Source: Paenibacillus mendelii
Lineage (GTDB): Bacteria; Bacillota; Bacilli; Paenibacillales; Paenibacillaceae
Assembly (NCBI RefSeq): GCF_024498075.1
Contig: NZ_JANHOF010000001.1
Span: 62,001 to 126,000 of the forward strand
Reading direction: 5' to 3'
DNA length: 64,000 bases
This document shows positions 16,541 to 26,265 of the stretch, in pieces. Within the stretch, counting starts at the first letter, position 1, and each line of letters begins with the position of its first letter. Below the pieces are notes generated by a model that was not told where the DNA came from, searched no databases, and saw only the letters and a list, made by a program, of their open reading frames with translations. Position numbers and translations under genes: made by a program.

Positions 16541-16894
16541 TCAACTCTTTTCTTTTACCGCAATTGCATCTATTTGAACGTTGAATCCAATATCACTCTT
16601 GATTATTGTTCTGGCGGGATAAGGTTCTGTAAGAATGTCTTTATAAACCTCTTCAAACATTTGAGGGGTTATCTTGTCGTAATTCAAAATAACCGTTACT
16701 TTAACAAGATCTTTAAGGCTTGCTTCGACTTTGGATAAAACCTTTTCGAGGTTTCTGATTGTTTGTCTAATTTGCTCTTCAACCGTAACTTCTAAACTGT
16801 CGGGTCCTTGGCCTGCAACAAAGATCGTTTTGTCTATAACCACGGCATCTGAATAGGCTAATGGAAAATCAGATTTTATATATTCCTTCATCAT
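16541..16894 (-). CDS. RidA/YjgF-family protein
   Basis: 117 residues, the usual RidA length. It has the segments VFVAGQGP-like (FVAGQGPDS), a central EEQIRQTIRNLEKVL helix and the C-terminal arginine region YPARTIIKSDIGFN. Family members deaminate reactive enamine/imine intermediates as trimers in the cytoplasm. ATG 16894 follows AGAGG with 5-base spacing. Probably co-transcribed with the downstream isochorismatase-family gene. Confidence 0.85.
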   Translation of the reverse strand: MMKEYIKSDFPLAYSDAVVIDKTIFVAGQGPDSLEVTVEEQIRQTIRNLEKVLSKVEASLKDLVKVTVILNYDKITPQMFEEVYKDILTEPYPARTIIKSDIGFNVQIDAIAVKEKS

Positions 16895-17036
16895 ACACAC
16901 CTCTTTCAATAACTATTTATGTAAATGGTTTCCTTCCATAGGTGTATTCGTGAAATTATTCGACTATCCTCCTAACACTTCCTGTAGAAGATTAAGTACT
17001 TCTGTATAGCACCTTCTCAAGAAAGCGAATTGAATG

Positions 17037-17075
17037 AAAAAAAGCCGGCTACTCTCACCTTGAAGAGCAGCCGAC
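17037..17075 (-). terminator. Terminator of the PepSY gene
   Basis: 12-bp stem GCCGGCTACTCT/AGAGCAGCCGAC (G-U pairs allowed), followed on the minus strand by seven T. Confidence 0.8.
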
Positions 17076-17106
17076 GTGAATTTAATCCGGTCAATTATTA
17101 ACATCA

Positions 17107-17691
17107 TTAATCATCATCATCATCATGGTCATCATAATCGATAGAGAGAACAGTGCCGTCTACTGCTGCTAGCTCTACTTCGGCAATGCCTTCATTCGTC
17201 TTGATCTTCACTTCATATTGCTGTATACCGTCATCCCAATCGCTCTTTACTTGTAGCACTTGGCCTTTCACTGCTGTCGAAGCCAGCTTGCTCGCCTGTT
17301 CCTTCGTAATCACCTTCTGGGTTCCCTCTGCAGCCGAAGAGCTTGGCTCGCCGCCCTGAGTCTTTGAATCACCGCCGGCTGCTTTTCGGTCGTCATCGTC
17401 ATGATCATCGTCATCATTGACGATGGACAACACTTTCCCCGAATCCGCAGCAATATGCACATCCACCTCTTCAAGGGAGTTTTTCTTATTAATTTCCACT
17501 TCATACATCGAGATGCCGTGTTCCCGCTCCAGTTCAATGTCTGTAACGGTGCCTGGAACCGCTTGAAGCGCAATTTCTTTCGCTTTGTCCTTGCTGATCG
17601 TAGTCGAGGCATTGTTCGCTGCGATAGCTGATCCAGAGCCTGCTATTATGGTCGCTACGGCAATCGAGACTATCCATATTTTTTTGTTCAT
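17107..17691 (-). CDS. Secreted protein with two PepSY domains and acidic/His tails
   Basis: 194 residues. Signal peptide (MNKKIWIVSIAVATIIAGSG, cleavage after AIAA). Two PepSY repeats (about 32-90 and 127-187), each of the form KAKEIALQAVPG..I...YEV.I......V.....G.VLSI. Each is followed by an Asp/His-rich run (NDDDDHDDDD and DYDDHDDDDD). PepSY modules are implicated in inhibiting or sensing proteases outside the membrane. The acidic His runs could bind divalent metal (inference). It lies downstream of another PepSY gene and a two-component system; AGGAGGAAG precedes ATG. Confidence 0.85.
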   Translation of the reverse strand: MNKKIWIVSIAVATIIAGSGSAIAANNASTTISKDKAKEIALQAVPGTVTDIELEREHGISMYEVEINKKNSLEEVDVHIAADSGKVLSIVNDDDDHDDDDRKAAGGDSKTQGGEPSSSAAEGTQKVITKEQASKLASTAVKGQVLQVKSDWDDGIQQYEVKIKTNEGIAEVELAAVDGTVLSIDYDDHDDDDD

Positions 17692-17819
17692 GCTTCTCTT
17701 CCTCCTTTTATTAGCTGCTTGCTTAGCTTACTTTTACTATAACCCAGCTAACTTTGAGCAAGATTACAGTCACATTAGAATTTGATGATAAAATATATGA
17801 AGAATATGGAATATCCACA

Positions 17820-18446
17820 CTATTTTTCTTTGTCATCATCCTCATCATCCCAAGTAACAGATTGAATAGCACCAGAGGCGGCATTGATCTGAACATCCGC
17901 TTCCCGCCCATCTGGCGTTTCAACCTCGATAATGTAATACCATTTGCCATGGGTTTTCTCAATATCAAGATCTGTAACCGTCCCATCAACCTTACTTAAG
18001 GCCAGCTTAGCAGCTTCGTCTTCATTTAGAAACACATCTGGATTAAGCACGGTCTCCTTATCGGGTAAGTCAGTTGGAGAAGTTGGCGTTGGCGACGGGT
18101 TTGTGCCCGGATCAGTCGGCTGATTGTTATCAGGGGATGAAGTTCCGTCAGGTACGCTGTCCGTATATCGCTCAATGCTTTTAATCCCCGTGATATCGGC
18201 ATGATCCTTGTCTACGTTCAATTCATACAGTCCAGTTTCGGATTGCAATCGAACCAAGTAGGAGCTGCCGTTCGACTCCGCGCTAACAATCGTCCCCTCA
18301 TATTGATTTAGCACCTCTTGTTTAGCTTCATTAAGCGTAATGCCGGGCTTCGTTTCTGTTCTGCGTAAGATCAGTGTCATGGCAGCTAACAACACCAGGA
18401 TAGCAATAATCAAGGATGCGGCTATTACCTTAAACCTCCGTGTCAC
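17820..18446 (-). CDS. Membrane-anchored protein with two PepSY domains
   Basis: 208 residues: an uncleaved N-terminal anchor (about 7-27), a PepSY-like domain (about 36-90), a Pro/Thr/Ser-rich linker and a second PepSY domain (about 141-203) ending in an acidic tail. GTG start. It follows the histidine kinase by 66 bp on the same strand, so it is likely part of the regulator-kinase-PepSY-PepSY operon and may feed an extracytoplasmic signal to the kinase (inference). Confidence 0.8.
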   Translation of the reverse strand: MTRRFKVIAASLIIAILVLLAAMTLILRRTETKPGITLNEAKQEVLNQYEGTIVSAESNGSSYLVRLQSETGLYELNVDKDHADITGIKSIERYTDSVPDGTSSPDNNQPTDPGTNPSPTPTSPTDLPDKETVLNPDVFLNEDEAAKLALSKVDGTVTDLDIEKTHGKWYYIIEVETPDGREADVQINAASGAIQSVTWDDEDDDKEK

Positions 18447-18512
18447 TTGAAATTGGATAGGATCATCCCCTTCATTCTTCTTTCAACCATCATAACCGGT
18501 GATGATTACAAT

Positions 18513-19913
18513 TTACTGAGAAAGCGCTGGATGTGCCGATCGTACTGGAGGAAGAAACAGGATCGCTGTGGTGCCCTCGCCTTCGCGGCTTTGCAACACG
18601 ATCTTCGCACCGATCACTTCTGAAATTTCTTTGGCTAGGGATAGACCAAGACCGGCTCCCCCATCGTGTTCAGCGTCTTTGGTTCTCGCCTTGTCTACCC
18701 GATAAAACCGATTAAACACAAGCTCAAGCTCATCTTCCGGGATACCCATTCCCCGGTCAATGACTTCAATGAAACGATGGCACTGGTTCGCACCAATCTT
18801 GACTGTTATTTCGCCGCTGCTATATTTCCTTGCATTATCGAGCAAAATAACCAACAGCTGCTTCAGCATATCCTCATCCGAGTAAGCAATATGCGGTTTA
18901 TCGCCTTCTGATATAACGGTCAGCTCTCTGTTATATGTACTGCGAAAGCTGGTTGTCATCTGTTCAACTAATGGAAGCAGCTCAATATTAGTCATCGCGT
19001 GCACCCAGTTCCGGTGTGGTTTGGCGAGCAGCAGGAGCTGATCGGTCATCACCTTCATGCGGACCGCTTCTGAATGAATCGCCTCCACCGACTCCATGAT
19101 GAGCTCTGGACGTTGCTGTCCTCTTCGCTTCAACAGACTGGCATAGCTTTCGATAACCGTCAAAGGCGTCTTCAGCTCATGCGATGCATTGGATACAAAT
19201 TGCTCCTGTTTGGTGAAGCTGGTCTCCAATAACCCAATCATTTCATTGAACGTGTTGCCCATCTCAACCAGCTCATCCTGTGACCTTACATCCTGCTTTA
19301 ATTTCACAAATTTGCCGCTGCGGGTAATTTCCTGCATCGTCTTCGTCATCGCCTCGATTGGCCGCATAATGAGACTTCCCAGAATACCGCTTGAGACAAT
19401 CGCCGGAATCATAACAGCAGCAGATACACTTATAAGTACAATGCGCAGAATCCCGAGAAGCGCCATTAATTCCTCTAAGCTTTTGGTCGCTTGTATATTT
19501 GCAACATTTCCGTCAGGCCGGATAAATGGAATCGATACGAATCCGTAGCTTTTGCCGCTGATTGTGATCCGCTCTGCTTGCCGATTGGGATAGAAGATTG
19601 CCGGTTGTTCTCTTAGAGCCGTTTCAGATACAGCCGTGACTAGCGGTTCGCTGGAATTATCCAGCTTGCGCTCATTCACAATCCTGATCATACCGTTCAG
19701 CGGCACGTAGGCGCGAAGCAGCTCTGCAGTTGCGGCACGATTGTCAGTCTCGCGGATTACCTCTGATGCCTGCTGCGTCTCAGCTTCAAATTGGTCTAAC
19801 TCACGGTCGATTGTCAGCTTATAAAAAATAAAATAGACCGTAACGTTTGCGACAAGCAGCATCACGGCGAACAAAACGGAGGAGTAGAAATGTGTCTTTG
19901 TTCTCAATTTCAT
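18513..19913 (-). CDS. Sensor histidine kinase (PepSY-linked)
   Basis: 466 residues with membrane segments at about 11-31 and 152-182 flanking a 120-residue extracytoplasmic domain. HAMP, then HisKA SNASHELKTPLTV with His245, then HATPase_c with N box LLVILLDNARKYS and GAGLGLSLAKEI. Start ATG overlaps the regulator stop (ATGA), so translation is coupled. It would control PepSY or envelope genes through the upstream OmpR regulator. Confidence 0.9.
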   Translation of the reverse strand: MKLRTKTHFYSSVLFAVMLLVANVTVYFIFYKLTIDRELDQFEAETQQASEVIRETDNRAATAELLRAYVPLNGMIRIVNERKLDNSSEPLVTAVSETALREQPAIFYPNRQAERITISGKSYGFVSIPFIRPDGNVANIQATKSLEELMALLGILRIVLISVSAAVMIPAIVSSGILGSLIMRPIEAMTKTMQEITRSGKFVKLKQDVRSQDELVEMGNTFNEMIGLLETSFTKQEQFVSNASHELKTPLTVIESYASLLKRRGQQRPELIMESVEAIHSEAVRMKVMTDQLLLLAKPHRNWVHAMTNIELLPLVEQMTTSFRSTYNRELTVISEGDKPHIAYSDEDMLKQLLVILLDNARKYSSGEITVKIGANQCHRFIEVIDRGMGIPEDELELVFNRFYRVDKARTKDAEHDGGAGLGLSLAKEISEVIGAKIVLQSREGEGTTAILFLPPVRSAHPALSQ

Positions 19914-20605
19914 AGTGTGTCCTTCAGCACATAGCCAATACCTCTAACGGTATGAATGAGCTCTGTCGGGAATCCTTCATCCACTTTTTTGCGTACATAA
20001 CGAATATACACATCAACGACGTTCGTATTTCCATCGTAATCATATCCCCATACCTCGGACAAAATTTGATCGCGATTCAGTACATGCTTTTTGTTCCGAA
20101 CCAAATAAGCGAGCAAATCGAATTCACGCTGTGTGAGTTGAAGCGGCTTGTCCGCCCGTTCCACCTCTCTTGTATTCAAATTCAGCTTTAAATCGGCCGC
20201 TATTAACCACTCCTCTGCATGATCGGTCTGCGCCGCTCTTGCCGACAGGCGAAGTGAAGTGCGAATTCTTGCGAACAGCTCCTCGATCTCGAAGGGCTTC
20301 GTCAAATAATCGTTGGCCCCAAGATCAAGACCCGATACCTTATCCTCCACCGAATTTTTTGCTGTCACTAATAGAACAGGAACGTCCTGATTGACCGATC
20401 TAATCCGTCTGAGCAGTTCAATCCCGCTAATTCCCGGAAGCATCACATCAAGCAAAATAAGATCCGCCTGATATTCTTGAAAGGCCGCCCACCCCTCGAT
20501 ACCGTCATGAGCCAGCAGCACCCGATAGCCTTCACTCTCTAGCTCAATTTGCAGAAGCCTGGCAATCTTACGTTCATCCTCCACAACTAATATCGCTTTT
20601 TCCAA
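19910..20605 (-). CDS. OmpR-family response regulator
   Basis: About 231 residues: receiver (acidic pair in VVEDERK, phospho-acceptor in LILLDVMLPG, lysine in TKPFEIEE) and winged helix (LTQREFDLLAYLVRN ... HTVRGIGYVL). The start is uncertain. TTG 20605 gives the family-like N-terminus MEKAILVVEDE; an in-frame GTG at 20626 would swallow the GGGAGGG ribosome site. First gene of the kinase-PepSY-PepSY operon. Confidence 0.88.
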   Translation of the reverse strand: MEKAILVVEDERKIARLLQIELESEGYRVLLAHDGIEGWAAFQEYQADLILLDVMLPGISGIELLRRIRSVNQDVPVLLVTAKNSVEDKVSGLDLGANDYLTKPFEIEELFARIRTSLRLSARAAQTDHAEEWLIAADLKLNLNTREVERADKPLQLTQREFDLLAYLVRNKKHVLNRDQILSEVWGYDYDGNTNVVDVYIRYVRKKVDEGFPTELIHTVRGIGYVLKDTL

Positions 20606-20815
20606 AACTCCCTCATTCCCTCCCACGAAAGCAGGCTATTCGTATTTGTCGCCTTATACTCTTCTTACCCCAGTCATTAATCATTGTTCTCCATATTATA
20701 GATGGCTATGACACAAAATAAAAATGCGAGGTATCACTTTCCCCTCCTATCAGCTGCGCTGAGATGGGCAATACGAACGAAGGAGCTGCCGTATGGCAAG
20801 CTCCTCGATGAAGAT

Positions 20816-21244
20816 CTATGCATTTAATCGTTTGTGATTCTGATGCGCGAGTGTAAGAAGGGATATGTAGATCGGTTGAAGATTGAACTTTTTTCCAAAC
20901 TCAAACTTGTAAGACGCCACCTGCAGGTTGTTTGTCTTATAGTAAGGAGAAGTGATGTATTGAATCGTGATTTCACTATCGTCGAAGCCTGTACCACCGG
21001 TTTCCATCGTTACCTCATAGATCGAGTCCAGATGAATGGAGGCCACCCGAGTCTTCTTACCGGTTACGCCTTGGTGATCAATAAAGATCAGCCGTTCCTC
21101 CGTGATGATGAATGTATCTCGTACAAGCTTAAAGCCGATTTGGATTTGTTCTTGCGGCATTAAATAGATGCCATATTGTTGTGTCAATTCTTGAACCGTA
21201 ACTTCAGCATAGTTGCCAAACAAGCCTCCGAATATATTAGCCAC
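20816..21244 (-). CDS. Bacterial PH-domain protein
   Basis: About 142 residues, mostly one PH-like beta-sandwich domain with the segment ERLIFIDHQGVTGKK and a C-terminal helix, as in the bPH family (PF08000). Function of these proteins is poorly known; some act at the membrane in stress responses. GTG 21244 is preferred because GGAGG lies 7 bases upstream; ATG 21250 would be too close. Monocistronic. Confidence 0.7.
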   Translation of the reverse strand: MANIFGGLFGNYAEVTVQELTQQYGIYLMPQEQIQIGFKLVRDTFIITEERLIFIDHQGVTGKKTRVASIHLDSIYEVTMETGGTGFDDSEITIQYITSPYYKTNNLQVASYKFEFGKKFNLQPIYISLLTLAHQNHKRLNA

Positions 21245-21480
21245 GTTCATTCCTCCTTATTTACCTTTCAATCAGATTATACGCGACTTTGGCATGTTAT
21301 TGTCCACCAAAACTTCAATATTCTACATTTCTCCCTCATTGCTATAGTTTTGGGCAGGTGCAACTATGTTTGCCCGTGCTATTTTTTGAGGATGATAACA
21401 ACACTGTTTCTCTAGACCCACACGTATCTTATCAAGTATCATACCTTTTGGGCTTGAAAAAGAAGTGAGGGGCACACGTA

Positions 21481-22356
21481 GTGAACACATATGAGGATAT
21501 CAAACAAGGTGAAAAAGGCGCATGGCTAAGCATTATTGCATACATAGTCTTAGCAGCTATAAAGGTGACAATCGGTTATTTCTCCAATTCTGAAGCATTG
21601 TCAGCGGATGGTCTGAATAACTCTACGGACATCATTGCTTCATTGGCGGTTTTAATAGGATTGAGAATCTCAAGGAAGCCACCGGATGAGAACCACCGCT
21701 ATGGTCATTACCGTGCTGAGACGGTGGCCGCGTTAATCGCGTCTTTCATTATGTTTGCGGTCGGCCTGCAGGTCTTGTATCAATCCTTTCTTAAGTTTAG
21801 AGTTCCAGCCAATGAATCACCTGATATGATTGCAGCTTGGACAGCCCTTTTTTGTGCGGTGATGATTTATTTGGTCTACTTGTACAATATTCGTTTGGCT
21901 AGAAAAATAAACAGCCACGCCATGACGGCCGCGGCTCAGGATAATCGGTCGGATGCATTTGTAAGTGTCGGTGCATTTGTCGGTATTCTCGGATCTCAAT
22001 TCGGTTTACCTTGGCTAGACCCGTTAACGGCTCTTATTGTTGGTATTATTATTTGCAAAACAGCCTGGGACATTTTTCGCGATTCCTCACATGCGCTAAC
22101 AGATGGCTTCGATGATGCAGAGCTGCAAACGATCAAACAAACCATCCGTGATATACCGGGCGTCGAGAAGATCATTGATATTAAAGCCAGAATTCACGGC
22201 AATAACAAGCTCGTAGATGTAACCATCGGTGTAGACTATCGACTAAATGTAATCGAGAGCCATGAAATTACGGAGGATATCGAAAAACGGATTTTTGAAT
22301 CACACAGCATATCACATGTTCACATTCACATTGAGCCCCATGAGACATCGAATTGA
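21481..22356 (+). CDS. Cation diffusion facilitator (CDF) metal exporter
   Basis: 291 residues. Six membrane helices with the metal-site motifs SADGLNNSTD (helix II) and DNRSDAFVS (helix V), the family signature HRYGHYRAET, and a C-terminal cytoplasmic ferredoxin-like domain ending in HVHIHIEPH. The xxxD...D pattern fits CDF proteins that export Mn, Fe, Co or Zn by proton antiport. GTG start with GAGGGG upstream. No metal riboswitch or operator was recognised in the 230-bp upstream gap. Confidence 0.9.
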   Translation: MNTYEDIKQGEKGAWLSIIAYIVLAAIKVTIGYFSNSEALSADGLNNSTDIIASLAVLIGLRISRKPPDENHRYGHYRAETVAALIASFIMFAVGLQVLYQSFLKFRVPANESPDMIAAWTALFCAVMIYLVYLYNIRLARKINSHAMTAAAQDNRSDAFVSVGAFVGILGSQFGLPWLDPLTALIVGIIICKTAWDIFRDSSHALTDGFDDAELQTIKQTIRDIPGVEKIIDIKARIHGNNKLVDVTIGVDYRLNVIESHEITEDIEKRIFESHSISHVHIHIEPHETSN

Positions 22357-22390
22357 TTGTTGGGCGCTGGGTGATTGCAGCATATAAAAT

Positions 22391-22410
22391 AAGTCCACAA
22401 ATGTGGACTT
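22391..22410. terminator. Bidirectional terminator between convergent genes
   Basis: AAGTCCACA/TGTGGACTT perfect 9-bp stem with a 2-base loop, followed by TTTTC on the plus strand and an A/T-rich tract on the other side. Confidence 0.75.
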
Positions 22411-22435
22411 TTCTGATCTAAATGTAAGACGCGCT

Positions 22436-23257
22436 TTACTCGATGGTATTGCTTTCTCTTACCGGTGCGTTACCTGTCAAGCTATATTCAAACATATCGA
22501 TAATCGCTAAGAAATGTTCAGCTTCACGGAACACATGATCAGCCAGTAACGGATGGATAATACTTTTAATTCGGCAAGCCTGAATCAGATCACGAGCTGT
22601 CTTCTTGAAATCACGAAGCGATTTCACGGAGACCCGATTCTGATCAAGGAATTGATCAAGGAGCGGCAAGGTCTGTGACTGTGGACGCATGGATTCCAAG
22701 TCTTTCGCCTGGAATAGCAGCTGATCAAAATCATGACTAAAGCTATTGGCCTGTTCGACTAGCTTCCGCTCGGAAGGATCAAGCAAGTGACTAATGAATT
22801 TTGCGTGGTCCGCCATAATTCTCAAGAAGAACACATTCTCGTCTATGATGGCATCCGGAAGCGGTTCTAACTTCCCTAAATTTAATTCCGACAACCGATT
22901 TCGGAAATAATTCGCTTCCCTGCTTACGTGATCCACTAACAGCGGGAAGTTATTGGCACCTGGAAGCTGACAGGTCAGTATCAAACCGAGCAATTTTCTC
23001 TTGAATACCCAGATATGAGAAACGGCAATATGAACTTCTTCATTAAACCTTTTTATCGTGTTAGGATCTGTCCCTAGCGTAAATGCATGGGCACGATTCT
23101 CAATCGTCTCAAAAATGGCATAGAATTGATTCGCTTCATTAATCAACTGCGTATCTTCACAACGGAAGCCCAGTTTAAGAAATAAGGAATGCTCCTTCAT
23201 GATCCGCGACCAGAACCTTACCTCTTCTAACGAACGTGCTACAAACTCATCTGGCAA
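22436..23257 (-). CDS. DUF2935 protein
   Basis: 273 residues, helical, built of two similar halves. Each has an EVRFWSRIMKEHSLFLKLG-type helix and conserved H/E residues (IMADHAKFISHLLD; DHVFREAEHFL), giving a four-helix-bundle look with possible metal-binding His/Glu. This matches DUF2935, common in spore-forming Firmicutes. TTG 23257 is preferred over GTG 23284 because GGAGGAGGGG precedes it by 5 bases. Function unknown. Confidence 0.78.
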   Translation of the reverse strand: MPDEFVARSLEEVRFWSRIMKEHSLFLKLGFRCEDTQLINEANQFYAIFETIENRAHAFTLGTDPNTIKRFNEEVHIAVSHIWVFKRKLLGLILTCQLPGANNFPLLVDHVSREANYFRNRLSELNLGKLEPLPDAIIDENVFFLRIMADHAKFISHLLDPSERKLVEQANSFSHDFDQLLFQAKDLESMRPQSQTLPLLDQFLDQNRVSVKSLRDFKKTARDLIQACRIKSIIHPLLADHVFREAEHFLAIIDMFEYSLTGNAPVRESNTIE

Positions 23258-23441
23258 AATGACCCCTCCTCCCGATATCTCCACACCTCCATTACAGTAT
23301 GAGAAGACGGCTAGGTCATATGCCTATACGCAGGGTTTATATTAACCCTTACAACAAAGAGCAGATGGGGCGCGGCTAATTTAGAACCGCTCTGATAATA
23401 GGAATTATATGAGAAGGAAGAACTGCTAAATATATCACCTC

Positions 23442-24260
23442 TCATTTGCTTGATAGAATATGGGGATTATAGATCCAGACAAACTCAACCCAAGGCGGTG
23501 CTATTTCTGCAAAATGTCCCCAGCTGCCGGGCAAGGCCTCTGGGTCGTTACTTTTCACTTCAGAAAAATAAGCCAGAAGAAAGCCTTCACGGATACATCC
23601 ATTCATGATTCTGCTTAAGGTTTGCCTGTATTCTCTCGGCTCTTGGATTGCAGCGGATTGAGACTGATCGTACACCCACTCTTGATCGGGATAGGATGTC
23701 ATCATTTCATCTTTATAGGGATGCTGCAGGGTGTAACCTTCGCCATTCCAATCCTGATGAGTCAAGCCGGAGAAGAAAGGATTCGCACACATCAAATAAT
23801 AGCGCCCTCCCTCTTTGAGAATACGGGAAACCTCATGAAAGACGACACGTGAATCCGGAACAAAATTAAGCGAATATGGATGCCACACGATATCGAATGA
23901 ATCCTTGTCGAAGCAGGTTAAATCTCGCATATCGCCTTGAACCAATCGAAGTTCAACTCCATAATGTTCAGCTGCTGCTTGATCTCGTTCTAATTGGGAC
24001 GGAGAAATGTCGAATACCGTAACAACCGCGCCCAGCAATGCAAAAGCTGTTGATTGTTGTCCGCCACCGCTTGCCAAGCATAGGATTCGCTTTCCTGCTA
24101 ATTCCCCCGTGAATCCAAGCCGATCTAATCCCAAGTAATCAGCAGCCGATTGTTGATCCAAATCAAGTTTTGGTCGTGTGAATAAAGCATTGGCATGAGC
24201 TAACGCTTCCCAACGTGCGTGATTGTATAAGTAGACTTCATCTTTCATCCTCTTCACCAT
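23442..24260 (-). CDS. Class I SAM-dependent methyltransferase
   Basis: 272 residues. SAM-binding motif I reads ILCLASGGGQQS, motif II VFDISPSQLERD, then GDMRDL and the post-motif FDIVWHPYSLNFV. These fit a Methyltransf_11/25 fold. The substrate is unknown. It lies 28 bp downstream of the DUF4838 gene start region on the same strand, so they may be co-transcribed. An alternative start is ATG 24248. Confidence 0.82.
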   Translation of the reverse strand: MVKRMKDEVYLYNHARWEALAHANALFTRPKLDLDQQSAADYLGLDRLGFTGELAGKRILCLASGGGQQSTAFALLGAVVTVFDISPSQLERDQAAAEHYGVELRLVQGDMRDLTCFDKDSFDIVWHPYSLNFVPDSRVVFHEVSRILKEGGRYYLMCANPFFSGLTHQDWNGEGYTLQHPYKDEMMTSYPDQEWVYDQSQSAAIQEPREYRQTLSRIMNGCIREGFLLAYFSEVKSNDPEALPGSWGHFAEIAPPWVEFVWIYNPHILSSK

Positions 24261-24287
24261 CCCACTTCAATCATATTACTGATTATA

Positions 24288-25250
24288 TCACCTATTTCCT
24301 CCCAATAGTCGTCCATAGGCTTCGATGGGAGGCGCGCCATAGGTCTGAAAATAAACCTCGTCCAAGAACACCCCGAAGGTGGTGATAGAGCTTATACCTT
24401 TAGATTCGTAGAATCCGATATCATAAGCAGCTGCTGCTTCGTCAAAACGAAGTCTGCTCACCGGCTTCTTCCAACCGGACTGCAGGGAACTATCCAGCCA
24501 ATACTCAAGCACCTGCGCATGCTCAACCCCGAATACTTGCAGATTGCGCTCAAGCGACTGCTGAAATTTCTCGTCGTGAATGCCTGATGGGCGCGTGTTA
24601 TTCATTTGATGAATCCCGGGTCCTGTTACTTCGAGAAATACACCCTTGCGCGGTTTAATCTTCTCCGGGGGAGAATCAAGGGTTGTCGTATAGGCCAGAT
24701 AGGATAACTTCGCATACTGATCGATGGTCTGAATCGATGCTTGAATCGCATTCATGACCAGCAGGTTTTGATCACTCGTCGAATAGGGCCGGCAGCGCTC
24801 GCAGCGGCACCATGGTTTGTTGTCGTCCTGCCACATATAATACCGGTCGGTTGTAGGCTTCAGCTTCTGCGCAAGTATTGCCGCATTCGATCGTACAACC
24901 TCCATGGCTTCTTCGTTGGATGGGCAAAGATTATCATACTGCCTTCTCTCGCCGCTATCGTCCATCCGGAACCATTCCGGATGTGATGGATAATGTTCTC
25001 TGGGCAGCAGCCAGCTCATGGCATGGAGCTCGAACTCGAGTCCAATATTTAATGTCCTTAACCGTTCTGCCATCCTAACGCCTTCGGCCGATTGAAAGTA
25101 GTCGATAATGGCATCAATCTTTTGGCTGGACTCATGCTCCTGACTCCAGTTATGCAGTCCCAATACATTTATGTTAGCTTTATGAAGCAGATCAGGCCAT
25201 CCCTCATGCAGATCATCCAAATCCAATACAATCCCTCTTCTATCCGCCAT
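24288..25250 (-). CDS. DUF4838-type glycosidase-like protein
   Basis: 320 residues with a TIM-barrel-like pattern and a CxxC pair (WCRCERCRPYS), typical of DUF4838 proteins, which are related to GH20/GH67-type glycoside hydrolases. No signal peptide, so cytoplasmic. It would act on imported oligosaccharides (inference). Start ATG 25250 has AAGGAGG 9 bases upstream; ATG 25259 abuts the Shine-Dalgarno. It is divergent from a broken AraC regulator, the usual arrangement for sugar-use genes. Confidence 0.6.
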   Translation of the reverse strand: MADRRGIVLDLDDLHEGWPDLLHKANINVLGLHNWSQEHESSQKIDAIIDYFQSAEGVRMAERLRTLNIGLEFELHAMSWLLPREHYPSHPEWFRMDDSGERRQYDNLCPSNEEAMEVVRSNAAILAQKLKPTTDRYYMWQDDNKPWCRCERCRPYSTSDQNLLVMNAIQASIQTIDQYAKLSYLAYTTTLDSPPEKIKPRKGVFLEVTGPGIHQMNNTRPSGIHDEKFQQSLERNLQVFGVEHAQVLEYWLDSSLQSGWKKPVSRLRFDEAAAAYDIGFYESKGISSITTFGVFLDEVYFQTYGAPPIEAYGRLLGGNR

Positions 25251-25388
25251 TCGCTGCATCCTCCTTATCGTTTCTCACCCTAAGTGTAACTGCTCCCGAA
25301 CCTCGGATACATGTCATCCTTACAGGTAGAGATCTCATTATTTTGGTATAATGAAAGGGCTGCCAACCGATGAAGCCGGAGGAATGCC

Positions 25389-26265
25389 ATGACGCTCAAT
25401 CCGATCTACCTCACGGATTATCCGAACATGAACACTGCTTTCCCTTACAGCATCAAGATCGAAGTCGTCGAATCCGTCGTCCCTCATCGACATGATTTTC
25501 TGGAGTTCATTCTTGTCCTGGAAGGCCATGGCGTCGAAATAATTAATGGCATTAAACATCAGATGAAACCCGGTACGTTAATATTCCTGCTGCCTTACCA
25601 GTTCCACGAAATACAAAGCGATCCTGGTGCTAGTCTTCACTTATATATCTGTAATTTCGACCTGGAGCTTCTTCTCCATTCAAACGAGGGCGAATGGGGA
25701 GTAGCTAGCATCGTGCTGGAAGATTCGGCTGGACTCCCTCCGTTCGTGCAGCTGGGTGCCCCGAGAGTTGAAGCGGGTGAGCGGCATTTTCGACGAAATG
25801 ATGCTGGAATATGACGGTGACGAGCGGATGCGCAGCATTATGATCAAGGCCAAACTCCACGAGGCGCTCGTGCATTTCGACCGATTGCGTTACAGCCAGC
25901 ATTCAGATGGGCTGCGAGTATCCAGCGGAATAGGGTTCGATTCAGGCCAAGCGTTCTTCTGGCAGGTTATCCACTATGTACACCTGCATTACCGTGAAGA
26001 TATATCGCTGGAGCATCTGGCGAAAAAATTCCATTATAATGTGTCCCATCTGAGCGAACAATTCAAAATCCGGATCGGGCAAAACTATGTCCATTTTGTT
26101 CAAGGGCTCCGAATCCGTCATGCCTGCGGGCTGCTATCATCTACTAAACTATCCATATCGAGCATTGCCTATGAAGTTGGTTTCGGTTCATTTCAAACCT
26201 TCTCCCGCACGTTTCTAAAAGTAAAAGGGATGACACCGACCGCCTACCGAAAACAATCGCCTTAA
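25389..26265 (+). pseudogene. AraC-family regulator, frameshifted
   Basis: N-terminal cupin sensor (PHRHDFLEFILVLEGHG, about residues 32-48) in one frame and the C-terminal double helix-turn-helix (SLEHLAKKFHYNVSHLSEQF ... YEVGFGSFQTFSRTF) in another. The break is near 25755-25765: QLGAP runs into ELKRVSGIFDEMM one frame over. ATG 25389 follows GGAGGAATGCC. It is divergent from the DUF4838 gene it probably controlled. Inactive unless the frameshift is a sequencing error. Confidence 0.8.

Noticed and set aside
17107..17160. Repeated atcatcatc/gatgatgat stretch as a tandem repeat or CRISPR-like array
   Set aside because: It simply encodes the Asp/His-rich C-terminal tail of the PepSY protein; there are no spacers.
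21330..21480. Riboswitch (metal-sensing) upstream of the CDF gene
   Set aside because: Only a short GGGCA/TGCCC hairpin is visible; no yybP-ykoY or NiCo core could be matched.
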